Part shown: positions 1 through 4,687 of the stretch, piece after piece
Layout: each line of letters begins with the position of its first letter
Numbering within the stretch: position 1 is the stretch's first letter
From: Pseudonocardiaceae bacterium
GTDB taxonomy: Bacteria > Actinomycetota > Actinomycetes > Mycobacteriales > Pseudonocardiaceae
Length of the DNA stretch: 5,852 nucleotides
Direction of reading: 5' to 3'
NCBI GenBank assembly: GCA_025937115.1
Contig: JAICSB010000232.1
Location: forward strand, 1-5,852
Program-made: the position numbers and the translations under genes
The notes under the pieces: model-generated
The model's input: the letters and a program-made list of their open reading frames with translations, nothing else
Database searches by the model: none
Told to the model about the DNA's origin: nothing

Positions 1-168
1 AGCCTCGCCACTCTGCGGCGCGCGAGTCAGACGAAGTCGCACGCCGTGTGGAACATTCGTAGGCAGCGCTGCCAGGACGGCGCCGAGCTGCCCAGCGACT
101 TCAGGTGCGGCAGCAGGTCCGCCGAGAAGGCCACACTCGCCCCCCGGGGCCGCGGAGATTATCGCCGG

Positions 169-203
169 GCGAGCTGGCGGTACGGATCGTCCTGCCAGCT
201 CGC
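169..203. repeat. Stem-loop, 10-bp perfect arms
   Basis: GCGAGCTGGC at 169-178 is the exact reverse complement of GCCAGCTCGC at 194-203, with a 15-base loop. It starts 3 bases before the larger hairpin at 207-270, so the two would stack. No T tract follows on either strand, so it is not a classical rho-independent terminator. It could still help end or protect the 3' end of virR mRNA, which is read leftward through it. Confidence 0.6.
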
Positions 204-206
204 TTC

Positions 207-270
207 CTCCCGAGCTCCACAGCAGCGCTGTCCACGGCGGGCAGAATAGCTCTGCTGTGGAGTTCGGGAG
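207..270. repeat. Large hairpin, copy 1 of a two-copy family
   Basis: Bases 207-225 pair with 252-270 in a 19-bp stem. The only non-Watson-Crick position is G214 with T263, which would be a G-U wobble in plus-strand RNA. After one mismatch (C226/T251), GCT 227-229 pairs again with AGC 248-250, leaving a loop of about 18 bases. Positions 212-268 align without gaps to 2691-2747, with 42 of 57 identical, so this is homologous to the hairpin between mazE and the htrA-like gene. It lies 30 bases beyond the virR stop. There is no T tract, transposase gene or visible target duplication. Confidence 0.75.
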
Positions 271-272
271 CC

Positions 273-302
273 TGAGTGCAAGATCACTGCGGTGAGCACT
301 CA
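273..302 (-). terminator. Stem-loop overlapping virR stop, possible terminator
   Basis: TGAGTGC at 273-279 pairs with GCACTCA at 296-302. Inside it, TCAC 284-287 pairs with GTGA 292-295 around a 4-base loop, with a 4-base bulge (280-283) on one side. The virR stop codon (302-300) forms the base of the stem, so the structure appears immediately as the leftward message ends. It lacks a U tract, which is common for proposed actinobacterial terminators. It is the first of three closely spaced stem-loops met when reading leftward, and the terminator role is inferred. Confidence 0.4.
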
Positions 303-920
303 CGGGGATGCGTAGTCGTTCGTGACGATCAGGATCAGGCCAGGAGAGGCGTTCTCGATACCCGGGAACCGAGCCTCGACACGTACTTTGAACTCGGCAG
401 CGAGGGCCTCAGCCGCGGCGCGCTGATCGGTGCCCTCTTGGTAGTACACGGTGGTCGTCGGGATGGTTCCACGGGCGTAATTACCGACCTCGACCACCGT
501 CCAACCGGCAGCACTGAGATCATGCGCAGCTCGCGCAGCCAAGCCTCGGATCGTGCTGTTGTTGTAGACGCGCACCTCGCCGCGACTAGCAGCTATGGCA
601 CTACCGCCGTTGTCGCCGGCGGGAGGGCCTGCGGCGGTGCTCGGCGGACCGGGCGGAGAGACTGCCGGTGCTTCAGTGAAGGGTGCTTCAGTGGAGGGCG
701 AGATCACCGGTGGCGGATAGGGAATGACCGACGGCACCGTCGATGTGCTGACGGGAGCATGGGTCGCCGTGACCGCCGGTTTCGCCGCCGTCCGCTCTCC
801 ACGGGTCAGCGATAGCACCAACCCGATCACGGCGGCGACGACCGCGAGCGCGAACAGCGCCAATCCGGCGGTGCGCAGCCGTCTGCTACCTCCATTACCT
901 CCACTACCGGGCGTGCCCAT
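300..920 (-). CDS. VirR-like LytR_C-domain membrane-anchored protein
   Basis: This is a 206-aa envelope protein of the LytR C-terminal domain type. Residues 1-16 are Gly/Arg-rich and cytoplasmic, about 17-38 form one transmembrane helix, and 45-113 are a Pro/Ser/Thr-rich linker outside the membrane. Residues 114-202 match the LytR_C pattern: a VRVYNNST strand start, GLAARAAHDLSAAGW, a TTTVYY segment and an ILIV strand at the end. Such proteins in mycobacteria (Rv0431/VirR type, from memory) are linked to cell-wall assembly, vesicle release and virulence; that role is transferred from the family. The start lies 3 bases after the stop of the DUF3263 gene, with only a weak GAAG behind it, so translation is probably coupled. 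No LCP catalytic domain is present, as expected for this subfamily. The domain call is strong and the VirR assignment rests mainly on gene order. Confidence 0.85.
   Translation of the reverse strand: MGTPGSGGNGGSRRLRTAGLALFALAVVAAVIGLVLSLTRGERTAAKPAVTATHAPVSTSTVPSVIPYPPPVISPSTEAPFTEAPAVSPPGPPSTAAGPPAGDNGGSAIAASRGEVRVYNNSTIRGLAARAAHDLSAAGWTVVEVGNYARGTIPTTTVYYQEGTDQRAAAEALAAEFKVRVEARFPGIENASPGLILIVTNDYASP
668..697. repeat. 15-bp tandem duplication in virR linker
   Basis: Two adjacent 15-base units (668-682 and 683-697) differ at one base. In frame on the minus strand they encode STEAP-FTEAP, a repeated pentapeptide in the disordered Pro-rich linker of the VirR-like protein. This looks like slippage expansion in a segment that tolerates length change. 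Confidence 0.7.
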
Positions 921-923
921 GGC

Positions 924-1220
924 CTACTTCGGCCCGACGCCGAGCCGGCGGGCGGCCCGTGCACGTTGGCGACCGGACCGTAGTCGACGCAGTCGCTTGA
1001 CCAGCATCGGGTCGGCGGCAAGCGCCGCGGGGCGGTCGATCATGCTGTTGAGGGTCTGGTAATAGCGAGTGGCGGACATGTCGAACAACTCGCGGATGGC
1101 CTGCTCCTTGGCACCGGCGTACTTCCACCACTGACGCTCGAAGGCCAACATCTCGCTCTCTTGGGCGCTCAGGCCCTCGGGCTGGTCGTCGATCAGGTGC
1201 ATCGCCTGTGCGGCGTCCAT
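924..1220 (-). CDS. DUF3263 family protein, likely DNA-binding (98 aa)
   Basis: This is a 98-aa cytoplasmic protein of the actinobacterial DUF3263 family (Rv0430-like). The core at residues 18-68 has the family pattern: LSAQESEMLAFERQWWKYAG, then GAKEQAIRELFDMSATRYYQ, which reads like a helix-turn-helix, then TLNSMIDRPAALAADPMLV. The C-terminus (74-98) is strongly basic with many Arg residues and could contact nucleic acid. The ATG at 1220 is chosen because GAGGAG lies 4 bases before it on the minus strand and the protein then has the usual family length of about 100 aa. It is the first gene of a two-gene unit with the VirR-like gene and diverges from peptide deformylase across a 145-bp spacer. 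A regulatory role is inferred from the fold pattern; no target is known to me. Confidence 0.85.
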   Translation of the reverse strand: MDAAQAMHLIDDQPEGLSAQESEMLAFERQWWKYAGAKEQAIRELFDMSATRYYQTLNSMIDRPAALAADPMLVKRLRRLRSGRQRARAARRLGVGPK

Positions 1221-1365
1221 CGCGCTCCTCGGTTCCCAACCATGCGAATCACAGTGGTGTGATTCTGGCCAGCATTGAACCATGCGATGGCCGTGACGGA
1301 CCGGGGCGCCCCGACACGTGCCCAGGATGCCGGGCGGCGAGCGCCAACGATTACTGTTCCCCATC
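1221..1365. promoter_or_regulatory. Divergent spacer between DUF3263 gene and def
   Basis: This spacer must hold promoters for both directions. On the plus side TACTGT (1352-1357) fits a TANNNT -10 element placed 8 bases before the def ATG, with no Shine-Dalgarno in between, so a leaderless def transcript is plausible. No clear -35 is seen. Leftward, a GAGGAG ribosome site precedes the DUF3263 start. The middle of the spacer carries a perfect palindrome and a direct repeat, listed separately. Confidence 0.5.
1238..1287. promoter_or_regulatory. Palindrome flanked by direct repeats, candidate operator
   Basis: GAATCACA (1246-1253) and TGTGATTC (1258-1265) form a perfect inverted repeat with spacer GTGG. 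The 10-mer AACCATGCGA occurs at 1238-1247 and again at 1278-1287, exactly 40 bases apart, on either side of the palindrome. This layout in a divergent spacer suggests a regulator site that could control both directions. The half-sites are in the opposite order to a CRP site (TGTGA-N6-TCACA). The protein that binds is unknown. Confidence 0.5.
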
Positions 1366-1929
1366 ATGGCTGTATGTCCGATCCGGATCGTCGGCGACCC
1401 GGTGCTGCACAACCCCACTAGGCTCGTCACTGAGTTCGGCGCGGAGCTGCACGCGCTGGTTGACGACATGTTCGACACGATGGCCGCCGCCCAGGGCGTC
1501 GGGCTCGCCGCCAACCAAATCGGCGTGGACCTGCGCCTGTTCGTCTATGACTGCGCCGATGAGGGCGTGCGCCAGCGGGGTGTGGTGGCCAACGGGGTGT
1601 TGGAGACCAGCGAGCGTCCCGAGACCATGCCCGATCCCGACGATGACTGGGAGGGTTGCCTTTCAGTACCGGGTGAGTCCTTCCCCACCGGGCGGGCCGC
1701 CTGGGCGCGGGTCACCGGCGTCGATGCCGACGGCGCGCCGGTCACCGTGGAGGGCACCGGCTTGCTGGCGCGGTGCCTGCAGCACGAAACGGATCACCTC
1801 GACGGCATGCTCTACCTCAACCGGTTGGTCGGCCGGCACGCCCGCGAGGCGAAGAAGATGCTCAAGGCTCAAGGTTGGGGCGAGCCCGGGCTGAGTTGGG
1901 ACCCCGCCGCAGCCCGTCCCGACGACTGA
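1366..1929 (+). CDS. def: Peptide deformylase (187 aa)
   Basis: Peptide deformylase is a metal-dependent cytosolic hydrolase that removes the formyl group from the N-terminal Met of new proteins. All three family motifs are intact: GVGLAANQ at residues 44-51, EGCLS at 96-100 (Cys98 binds metal) and HETDH at 140-144 (His140 and His144 bind metal, Glu141 is the catalytic base). The ATG at 1366 gives [15 protein letters not shown], the usual N-terminus of actinobacterial forms. Upstream GTG 1318 and ATG 1327 remain in frame, but the extra residues look non-conserved. No Shine-Dalgarno precedes 1366, and TACTGT at 1352 could drive a leaderless message. The segment 62-95 is longer than in the E. 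coli enzyme, as I recall for mycobacterial forms. The common I-N-P after motif 1 reads A-N-G here (residues 75-77). It diverges from DUF3263 and converges with mazF. Confidence 0.95.
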   Translation: MAVCPIRIVGDPVLHNPTRLVTEFGAELHALVDDMFDTMAAAQGVGLAANQIGVDLRLFVYDCADEGVRQRGVVANGVLETSERPETMPDPDDDWEGCLSVPGESFPTGRAAWARVTGVDADGAPVTVEGTGLLARCLQHETDHLDGMLYLNRLVGRHAREAKKMLKAQGWGEPGLSWDPAAARPDD

Positions 1930-1997
1930 GCACGCACGACCGCTGCACTCAACCGCACCGTCGAACGGCCGTGGTAGACCATTCGCGTGGCCGCTAC

Positions 1998-2345
1998 TCA
2001 CAAACCGAGGTGCAGCCGGAGTGCGCGGTCGAGCTGAACCGCCAGATCGGCAGGTAGTACGCCGACACAGCGCCCGATTCGGATTACGGCGACTGACCGG
2101 ACCTGTTCAGCCTGCGCCTTCGAGTCTCGTCGCAAGCCACACCCGGCGGCCGGAAGCAGCACTTGGAATGGGTGGATCCGGGTGACATTCGACGTCACGG
2201 GCACCACGGTCAACACACCGGACCCGGATCGCTCCGCTGCCGCGTTCGCGCCGTTGTTACTCACGATCACCGCTGGCCGTACCTTGTCCGCCTCGGAGCC
2301 GAGCGCGGGGTCGAGATCAACCATCCGGATCTCCCCACGTCTCAT
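1998..2345 (-). CDS. mazF: MazF-family mRNA interferase toxin (115 aa)
   Basis: This is a PemK/MazF toxin, an endoribonuclease that cuts RNA at short sequence motifs and slows translation. Family features in order are MRRGEI at the N-terminus, VDLDPALGSE (9-18), RPAVIVSNN (23-31), VVPVTSN (47-53), PFQVLL (59-64) and SKAQAEQVRS (75-84). Arg23 and Thr51 correspond to the catalytic Arg/Thr pair of the family. The aromatic residue that usually follows RGEI is Arg7 here. The sequence closely resembles, from memory, M. tuberculosis Rv2801c (called MazF9 or MazF-mt1). Its ATG overlaps the antitoxin stop as ATGA, so translation is coupled. It ends 68 bases from the convergent def gene. The fold looks complete and active; its RNA target sequence cannot be read from here. 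Confidence 0.93.
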   Translation of the reverse strand: MRRGEIRMVDLDPALGSEADKVRPAVIVSNNGANAAAERSGSGVLTVVPVTSNVTRIHPFQVLLPAAGCGLRRDSKAQAEQVRSVAVIRIGRCVGVLPADLAVQLDRALRLHLGL

Positions 2346-2569
2346 TGGGAGCCGTCAAGCCCATCGGTCGCAACGGCTTCCCATAGCGATGCCTCGTCTC
2401 CGGCCTCCCATTCGGCCCACGCCTGCTCATAGGAGTCAGACAGGACGTGCGCGCGCAGCAACGCAACCGCCCGCTGCACCGTGGCCGAGCGCGACCGCAC
2501 GCCGTGAGACGTCGCATAGTCGTCCAGGAACTCGACGTCTTGCTCCGAAAGGCTGACACTCAGCTTCAC
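2342..2569 (-). CDS. mazE: MazE-type ribbon-helix-helix antitoxin (75 aa)
   Basis: This antitoxin would neutralise the adjacent MazF and repress its own operon. KLSVSLSEQDVEFLDDY is a typical ribbon-helix-helix beta strand plus helix A. GVRSRSATVQRAVALLR (23-39) is the turn and helix B. The acidic, Trp-rich tail (about 44-75, with SYEQAWAEWEAG and SLWEAV) is the likely MazF-binding part. The GTG at 2569 is chosen because it places K-L-S-V-S-L right at the start, as in close relatives; a TTG at 2596 would add nine poorly conserved residues. AGAGG lies 13 to 14 bases upstream, too far for comfort, whereas TAGCAT sits 7 bases before the GTG, so a leaderless transcript is likely. The stop overlaps mazF by 4 bases. 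It resembles the Rv2801A antitoxin. Confidence 0.88.
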   Translation of the reverse strand: MKLSVSLSEQDVEFLDDYATSHGVRSRSATVQRAVALLRAHVLSDSYEQAWAEWEAGDEASLWEAVATDGLDGSQ

Positions 2570-2616
2570 ACCAGTGATGCTACCTCTTCGACCCAATGTG
2601 CACTACCCGCAGTGCG
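2570..2616 (-). promoter_or_regulatory. mazEF promoter and candidate operator
   Basis: Reading leftward, TAGCAT (2582-2577) fits the TANNNT -10 consensus and ends 7 bases before the mazE GTG, the spacing expected for a leaderless message. No good -35 is visible at the right distance. An inverted repeat, GCACT (2600-2604) and AGTGC (2611-2615) with a 6-base spacer, lies where the -35 would be and could be the MazE autoregulation site. Both are inferred from position and pattern. Confidence 0.45.
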
Positions 2617-2671
2617 ACCGAAAGGTACGCATGTGGCTGCGACCGCCATTCGCTTCGAAATTCAGCCGCGG

Positions 2672-2691
2672 CGGCGACTCAGCTGTCGCCG
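2672..2691. repeat. Small hairpin overlapping the large one
   Basis: CGGCGAC (2672-2678) pairs with GTCGCCG (2685-2691) around a 6-base loop. Its right arm shares bases 2687-2691 with the base of the large hairpin, so the two structures cannot form fully at the same time in one strand. Confidence 0.5.
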
Positions 2692-2748
2692 AGTTCGACA
2701 GCAGGGCTGTCCGCAGCTGCCAGAGCAGCCCTGTTGTCGAACTCGGCG
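2687..2748. repeat. Large hairpin, copy 2 of a two-copy family
   Basis: Bases 2687-2709 pair with 2726-2748 in a 23-bp stem. The only imperfection is G2701 opposite T2734, a G-U wobble in plus-strand RNA. The loop is 16 bases (2710-2725) and contains GCAGCTGC. It aligns without gaps to the hairpin at 207-270. Stem pairs C215-G262, C218-G259 and C209-G268 of copy 1 are T-A, G-C and G-C here, so pairing is kept although both bases changed. No T tract follows it on either strand. Confidence 0.8.
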
Positions 2749-2762
2749 CACCCAAGGCTGTT

Positions 2763-2781
2763 CCCCCGCTGAGAGCGGGGG
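2763..2781. repeat. Tight GC stem-loop
   Basis: CCCCCGCT (2763-2770) and AGCGGGGG (2774-2781) form a perfect 8-bp stem with loop GAG. It lies 14 bases after the large hairpin and about 115 bases before the protease start. It could act as a terminator or as leader structure, but there is no T tract. It has the look of a type I-E CRISPR repeat hairpin but occurs only once. Confidence 0.5.
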
Positions 2782-2879
2782 ACATACCGTGAGCCAGGAC
2801 CCATTTCACACCTCAGGGCGGCGCGCAGCGCCCACGACGTCGGCTCCGAATGGCGGTTTTCACGCGCAGAGAAGCTGGC

Positions 2880-2906
2880 GGAACAGGAGGTGGTGTGGTG
2901 GCGTTG
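2880..2906 (+). promoter_or_regulatory. Possible ECF-sigma (SigE-like) promoter
   Basis: GGAAC at 2880-2884 is followed after 17 bases by CGTTG at 2902-2906. This closely fits the mycobacterial SigE/ECF pattern GGRMC-N18-SGTTG as I recall it, one base short in spacing. If used, transcription would begin near 2912, after the AGGAGG ribosome site, and translation would have to start at GTG 2940 or 2949. HtrA-type genes are often under envelope-stress sigma control, so the placement makes sense, but it is a pattern match only. Confidence 0.35.
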
Positions 2907-3860
2907 CTTGAGCAACGGTGTAATCCTCGAAAAGAGGCGGTGGTTGCGGTGGATCCCTTGGACTCCTACTCGCGGACGGTCAGCTCGGTGGCGGCGGCGG
3001 TCACCCCGCACGTCGCAAGCCTGCGGGTCGGGTCGGGCGCCGGGTCGGCGGTCGTGTTCGCCGACGACGGACTGCTGCTGACCAACGCGCACGTCGTCGG
3101 CCCGGCCCGCGATGGGGTCGCGGCGTTCACCGACGGGACCGAGCGCCGCTTCGACGTAGTGGGCGTCGACCCGCTGTCTGATCTTGCGGTGCTCCGGACC
3201 CGCGGCGCCACGCCGGCTGCGGCGGTCCTGGGCGACGCCGACGGTCTGGTCGTCGGACAGCTGGTGATCGCCGTTGGCAATCCCCTCGGGCTCGCCGGAT
3301 CGGTGACCGCCGGAGTGGTCAGTGGGCTGGGCCGGTCGCTGCCGGTGCGCTCGGGCCGGGCCGTGCGGGTGATCGAGGACGTGATCCAGACCGACGCCGC
3401 GCTCAACCCTGGCAACTCTGGCGGCGCGCTGGCCGACGCCAGCGCCGAGGTGGTCGGGATCAACACCGCCGTCGCTGGTGTCGGGCTCGGGATGGCAGTG
3501 CCGATCAACGCGACGACCCGCCGGATCATCGGCGCGCTGCTGGCCGATGGCCGGGTGCGCCGCGGTTACCTCGGGCTCGTCGGGACGCCCGCCCCGCTGC
3601 CTGGACCGGTCGCCCAGCGCACCGGTCAGACGTCGGGGCTGCGTCTGGTGGAGGTCATCCCGGGAAGTCCCGCCGATCGGGCCGGACTGCACACCGGCGA
3701 TATCGTGCTCAGTGCCGGCCGCAAGCCCGTCACCGACGCCCAGGGTATCCAGCGCCAGTTGTTCTCCGACGCCATCGGCATCACCCTGCCGATCACCGTG
3801 TTGCGCAACGGCGCGATGGTCGACGTGATCACCGTACCCACCGAGCTGGTGGCGAGCTAG
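2898..3860 (+). CDS. HtrA/DegP-type serine protease with PDZ domain
   Basis: This trypsin-like S1C protease has one PDZ domain, about 320 aa from GTG 2898. The catalytic triad is His65 (TNAHVV), Asp95 (DPLSDLAVL) and Ser174 (NPGNSGGAL). The PDZ domain spans about 229-314 and includes the GLRLVEVIPGSPADRAGL and GDIVL segments. Such proteases degrade misfolded proteins and the PDZ domain reads substrate C-termini. Unlike PepD- or HtrA-type mycobacterial relatives, no signal peptide or transmembrane helix is visible, so it probably acts in the cytosol or is released by another route. GTG 2898 is chosen because AGGAGG (2885-2890) lies 7 bases upstream. Codons between 2901 and 2936 have unusually low third-position GC (5 of 12), so GTG 2940 or 2949, behind AGAGG (2933-2937), is a real alternative. 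ATG 2850 lacks a ribosome site. Confidence 0.9.
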   Translation: MALLEQRCNPRKEAVVAVDPLDSYSRTVSSVAAAVTPHVASLRVGSGAGSAVVFADDGLLLTNAHVVGPARDGVAAFTDGTERRFDVVGVDPLSDLAVLRTRGATPAAAVLGDADGLVVGQLVIAVGNPLGLAGSVTAGVVSGLGRSLPVRSGRAVRVIEDVIQTDAALNPGNSGGALADASAEVVGINTAVAGVGLGMAVPINATTRRIIGALLADGRVRRGYLGLVGTPAPLPGPVAQRTGQTSGLRLVEVIPGSPADRAGLHTGDIVLSAGRKPVTDAQGIQRQLFSDAIGITLPITVLRNGAMVDVITVPTELVAS

Positions 3861-3861
3861 T

Positions 3862-3891
3862 CACGTCCGGGACACGCCGTAACGGACCGTG
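3862..3891 (+). terminator. Weak hairpin after htrA-like gene
   Basis: CACGTCCG (3862-3869) can pair with CGGA and CGTG (3883-3886, 3888-3891), with C3887 bulged. It begins right after the protease stop (3858-3860) and lacks a T tract. It could end the protease message before the next operon, but the stem is modest. Confidence 0.25.
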
Positions 3892-3952
3892 CGCCCACGA
3901 TAACGGTGAGTGTGCGACTATCGATCGCAGTGTCCGGGAGTGGGAGTTAGCC

Positions 3953-4687
3953 ATGACGACGTCGCTGGAACGCGGGCGGTACGACTGGCCGTGGCGGGGC
4001 GGTCCCGGATTCGTCACCCCGGACGGCTCCCAGGTCGTCCTGCGCGGCCGTGCGCTGGACGTGTCCAGACCGTGGTCGTGCGGGTTCATCGCCCTGGTCC
4101 GTGGTGTCCGCCGATCGTTCACCGTCGCCGAGGCCGGCGCCTTCGACTGGCACGCCACCTTCACCACGATTCCCGATCAGCTGCTCCGCCAGCCGTACAA
4201 CGCCGGCGAGCTGGTCATCGGCATCCGAAACAAGGCTGAGGATTATCGGGCGGCTTGGCGTGGACCGTGGTTTGAGCTGCACACCCGAGGCAGCGGGTCC
4301 CCGGACGGGATCAGCACGATTTTCGACGCGTTCCGGCTGACCGACACCCCGCTGGGGTTACTCGCTGCGCCACGCAGCGCGAGACAGGCCCAGCTGGAAC
4401 CGGTGCGGGTGGCCAAGGAGATCCCCGGGATCGGCTATCTGACCATCGAACGCCCCGGCGCCAGCCAGCTCCTGGTCCCCGACTTCCGGGGCCATCTGAC
4501 CCAGCATGGCGAGCTGTGGCGCGAGCCGCTCGGGCCCGGCGCGCAGGGACGGTCGCGCTCCGACGCCCTGATCCTGGCTACGCCCACAGCGATCGCCCGG
4601 CTGGTTCCCGGCCCGACCGACACCGCGGACCCGAACGAAGCGTTAGCCTTTCTTGACGACTTGAGCGTGATTTGGGAGCCCGCATGA
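3953..4687 (+). CDS. Unrecognised soluble protein, first gene of mauE/mauD-like operon
   Basis: I do not recognise this 244-aa protein. It has no signal peptide, transmembrane helix or cysteine motif (one Cys at 43), so it is probably cytosolic. It is rich in Trp, especially in the first 110 residues (DWPWRGG at 11-17, RPWSCG, DWHATF, AAWRGPWFELH), and predicted strands alternate with Gly/Pro turns. GELVIGIRNKAEDYRAAW (85-102) and GELWREPLGPGAQGRSRSDALILATPTA (186-213) are the most distinctive stretches. The ATG at 3953 follows GGGAG (3942-3946) by 6 bases. Its stop overlaps the next start as ATGA, which ties it to the MauE-like gene. Codon use is like its neighbours. It may be a partner or maturation factor for the redox proteins downstream; that rests only on position. 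Confidence 0.85.
   Translation: MTTSLERGRYDWPWRGGPGFVTPDGSQVVLRGRALDVSRPWSCGFIALVRGVRRSFTVAEAGAFDWHATFTTIPDQLLRQPYNAGELVIGIRNKAEDYRAAWRGPWFELHTRGSGSPDGISTIFDAFRLTDTPLGLLAAPRSARQAQLEPVRVAKEIPGIGYLTIERPGASQLLVPDFRGHLTQHGELWREPLGPGAQGRSRSDALILATPTAIARLVPGPTDTADPNEALAFLDDLSVIWEPA

Larger units (their letters stand above)
1..299. other. Left-edge region without a convincing gene
   Basis: No convincing gene is visible here. The plus strand is open from base 1 to 249, but its translation is rich in Arg, Cys and Trp, matches nothing I know and runs through two hairpins. A minus-strand frame is also open from about 270 to base 1 (for example PEVAGQLGAVLAALPT around 60-110). It has no ATG and no ribosome site, so it may be chance or an eroded gene end. 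The visible content is structural: a perfect 12-bp palindrome GGCAGCGCTGCC at 62-73, a GCTGCC/GGCAGC pair at 87-92 and 109-114, and three stem-loops between 169 and 302, described separately. Confidence 0.55.
2570..2897. other. Spacer between mazE and the htrA-like gene
   Basis: This divergent spacer holds no supported gene. From left to right it contains the mazEF promoter region (2570-2616), an 8-bp TTCGAA/CCGCGG-rich stretch, three hairpins between 2672 and 2781 and about 110 bases without clear structure. It ends in a strong AGGAGG ribosome site at 2885-2890. An in-frame ATG at 2850 would extend the protease by 16 residues, but it has no ribosome site. Confidence 0.5.

Noticed and set aside
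207..270. Classical rho-independent terminator
   Set aside because: The stem is strong but no run of T follows on either strand, and the long conserved loop and second homologous copy call for another explanation.
276..815. Plus-strand open frame opposite the VirR-like gene
   Set aside because: The minus frame has a clear membrane helix and LytR_C domain; the plus translation is Arg/Gly-rich without recognisable features.
1246..1265. CRP/Cmr-type binding site
   Set aside because: The half-sites are inverted in order (TCACA then TGTGA) and the spacer is 4 instead of 6, so it does not fit the CRP consensus.
1208..1894. Plus-strand open frame overlapping def in another frame
   Set aside because: Def has all three catalytic motifs in its own frame; this frame gives Ser/Arg/Cys-rich sequence typical of an out-of-frame read.
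1930..1997. Bidirectional terminator between def and mazF
   Set aside because: Only a 5-bp CGGCC/GGCCG match with an 18-base loop is seen, which is too weak to call in GC-rich DNA.
207..2748. Inverted-repeat ends of one transposon between the two hairpins
   Set aside because: The two copies are in the same orientation when aligned, each is itself a hairpin, and the DNA between them holds conserved housekeeping genes with no transposase.
2760..2790. CRISPR repeat-like hairpin (CCCCCGCT-GAG-AGCGGGGG)
   Set aside because: It resembles a type I-E repeat stem but occurs once, with no second copy at spacer distance and no cas gene in the window.
2679..3692. Long minus-strand open frame opposite the protease (337 codons)
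   Set aside because: It is a shadow of the high-GC plus-strand protease gene, has Arg/His/Gly/Pro-rich low-complexity translation, no family match, and crosses the large hairpin.
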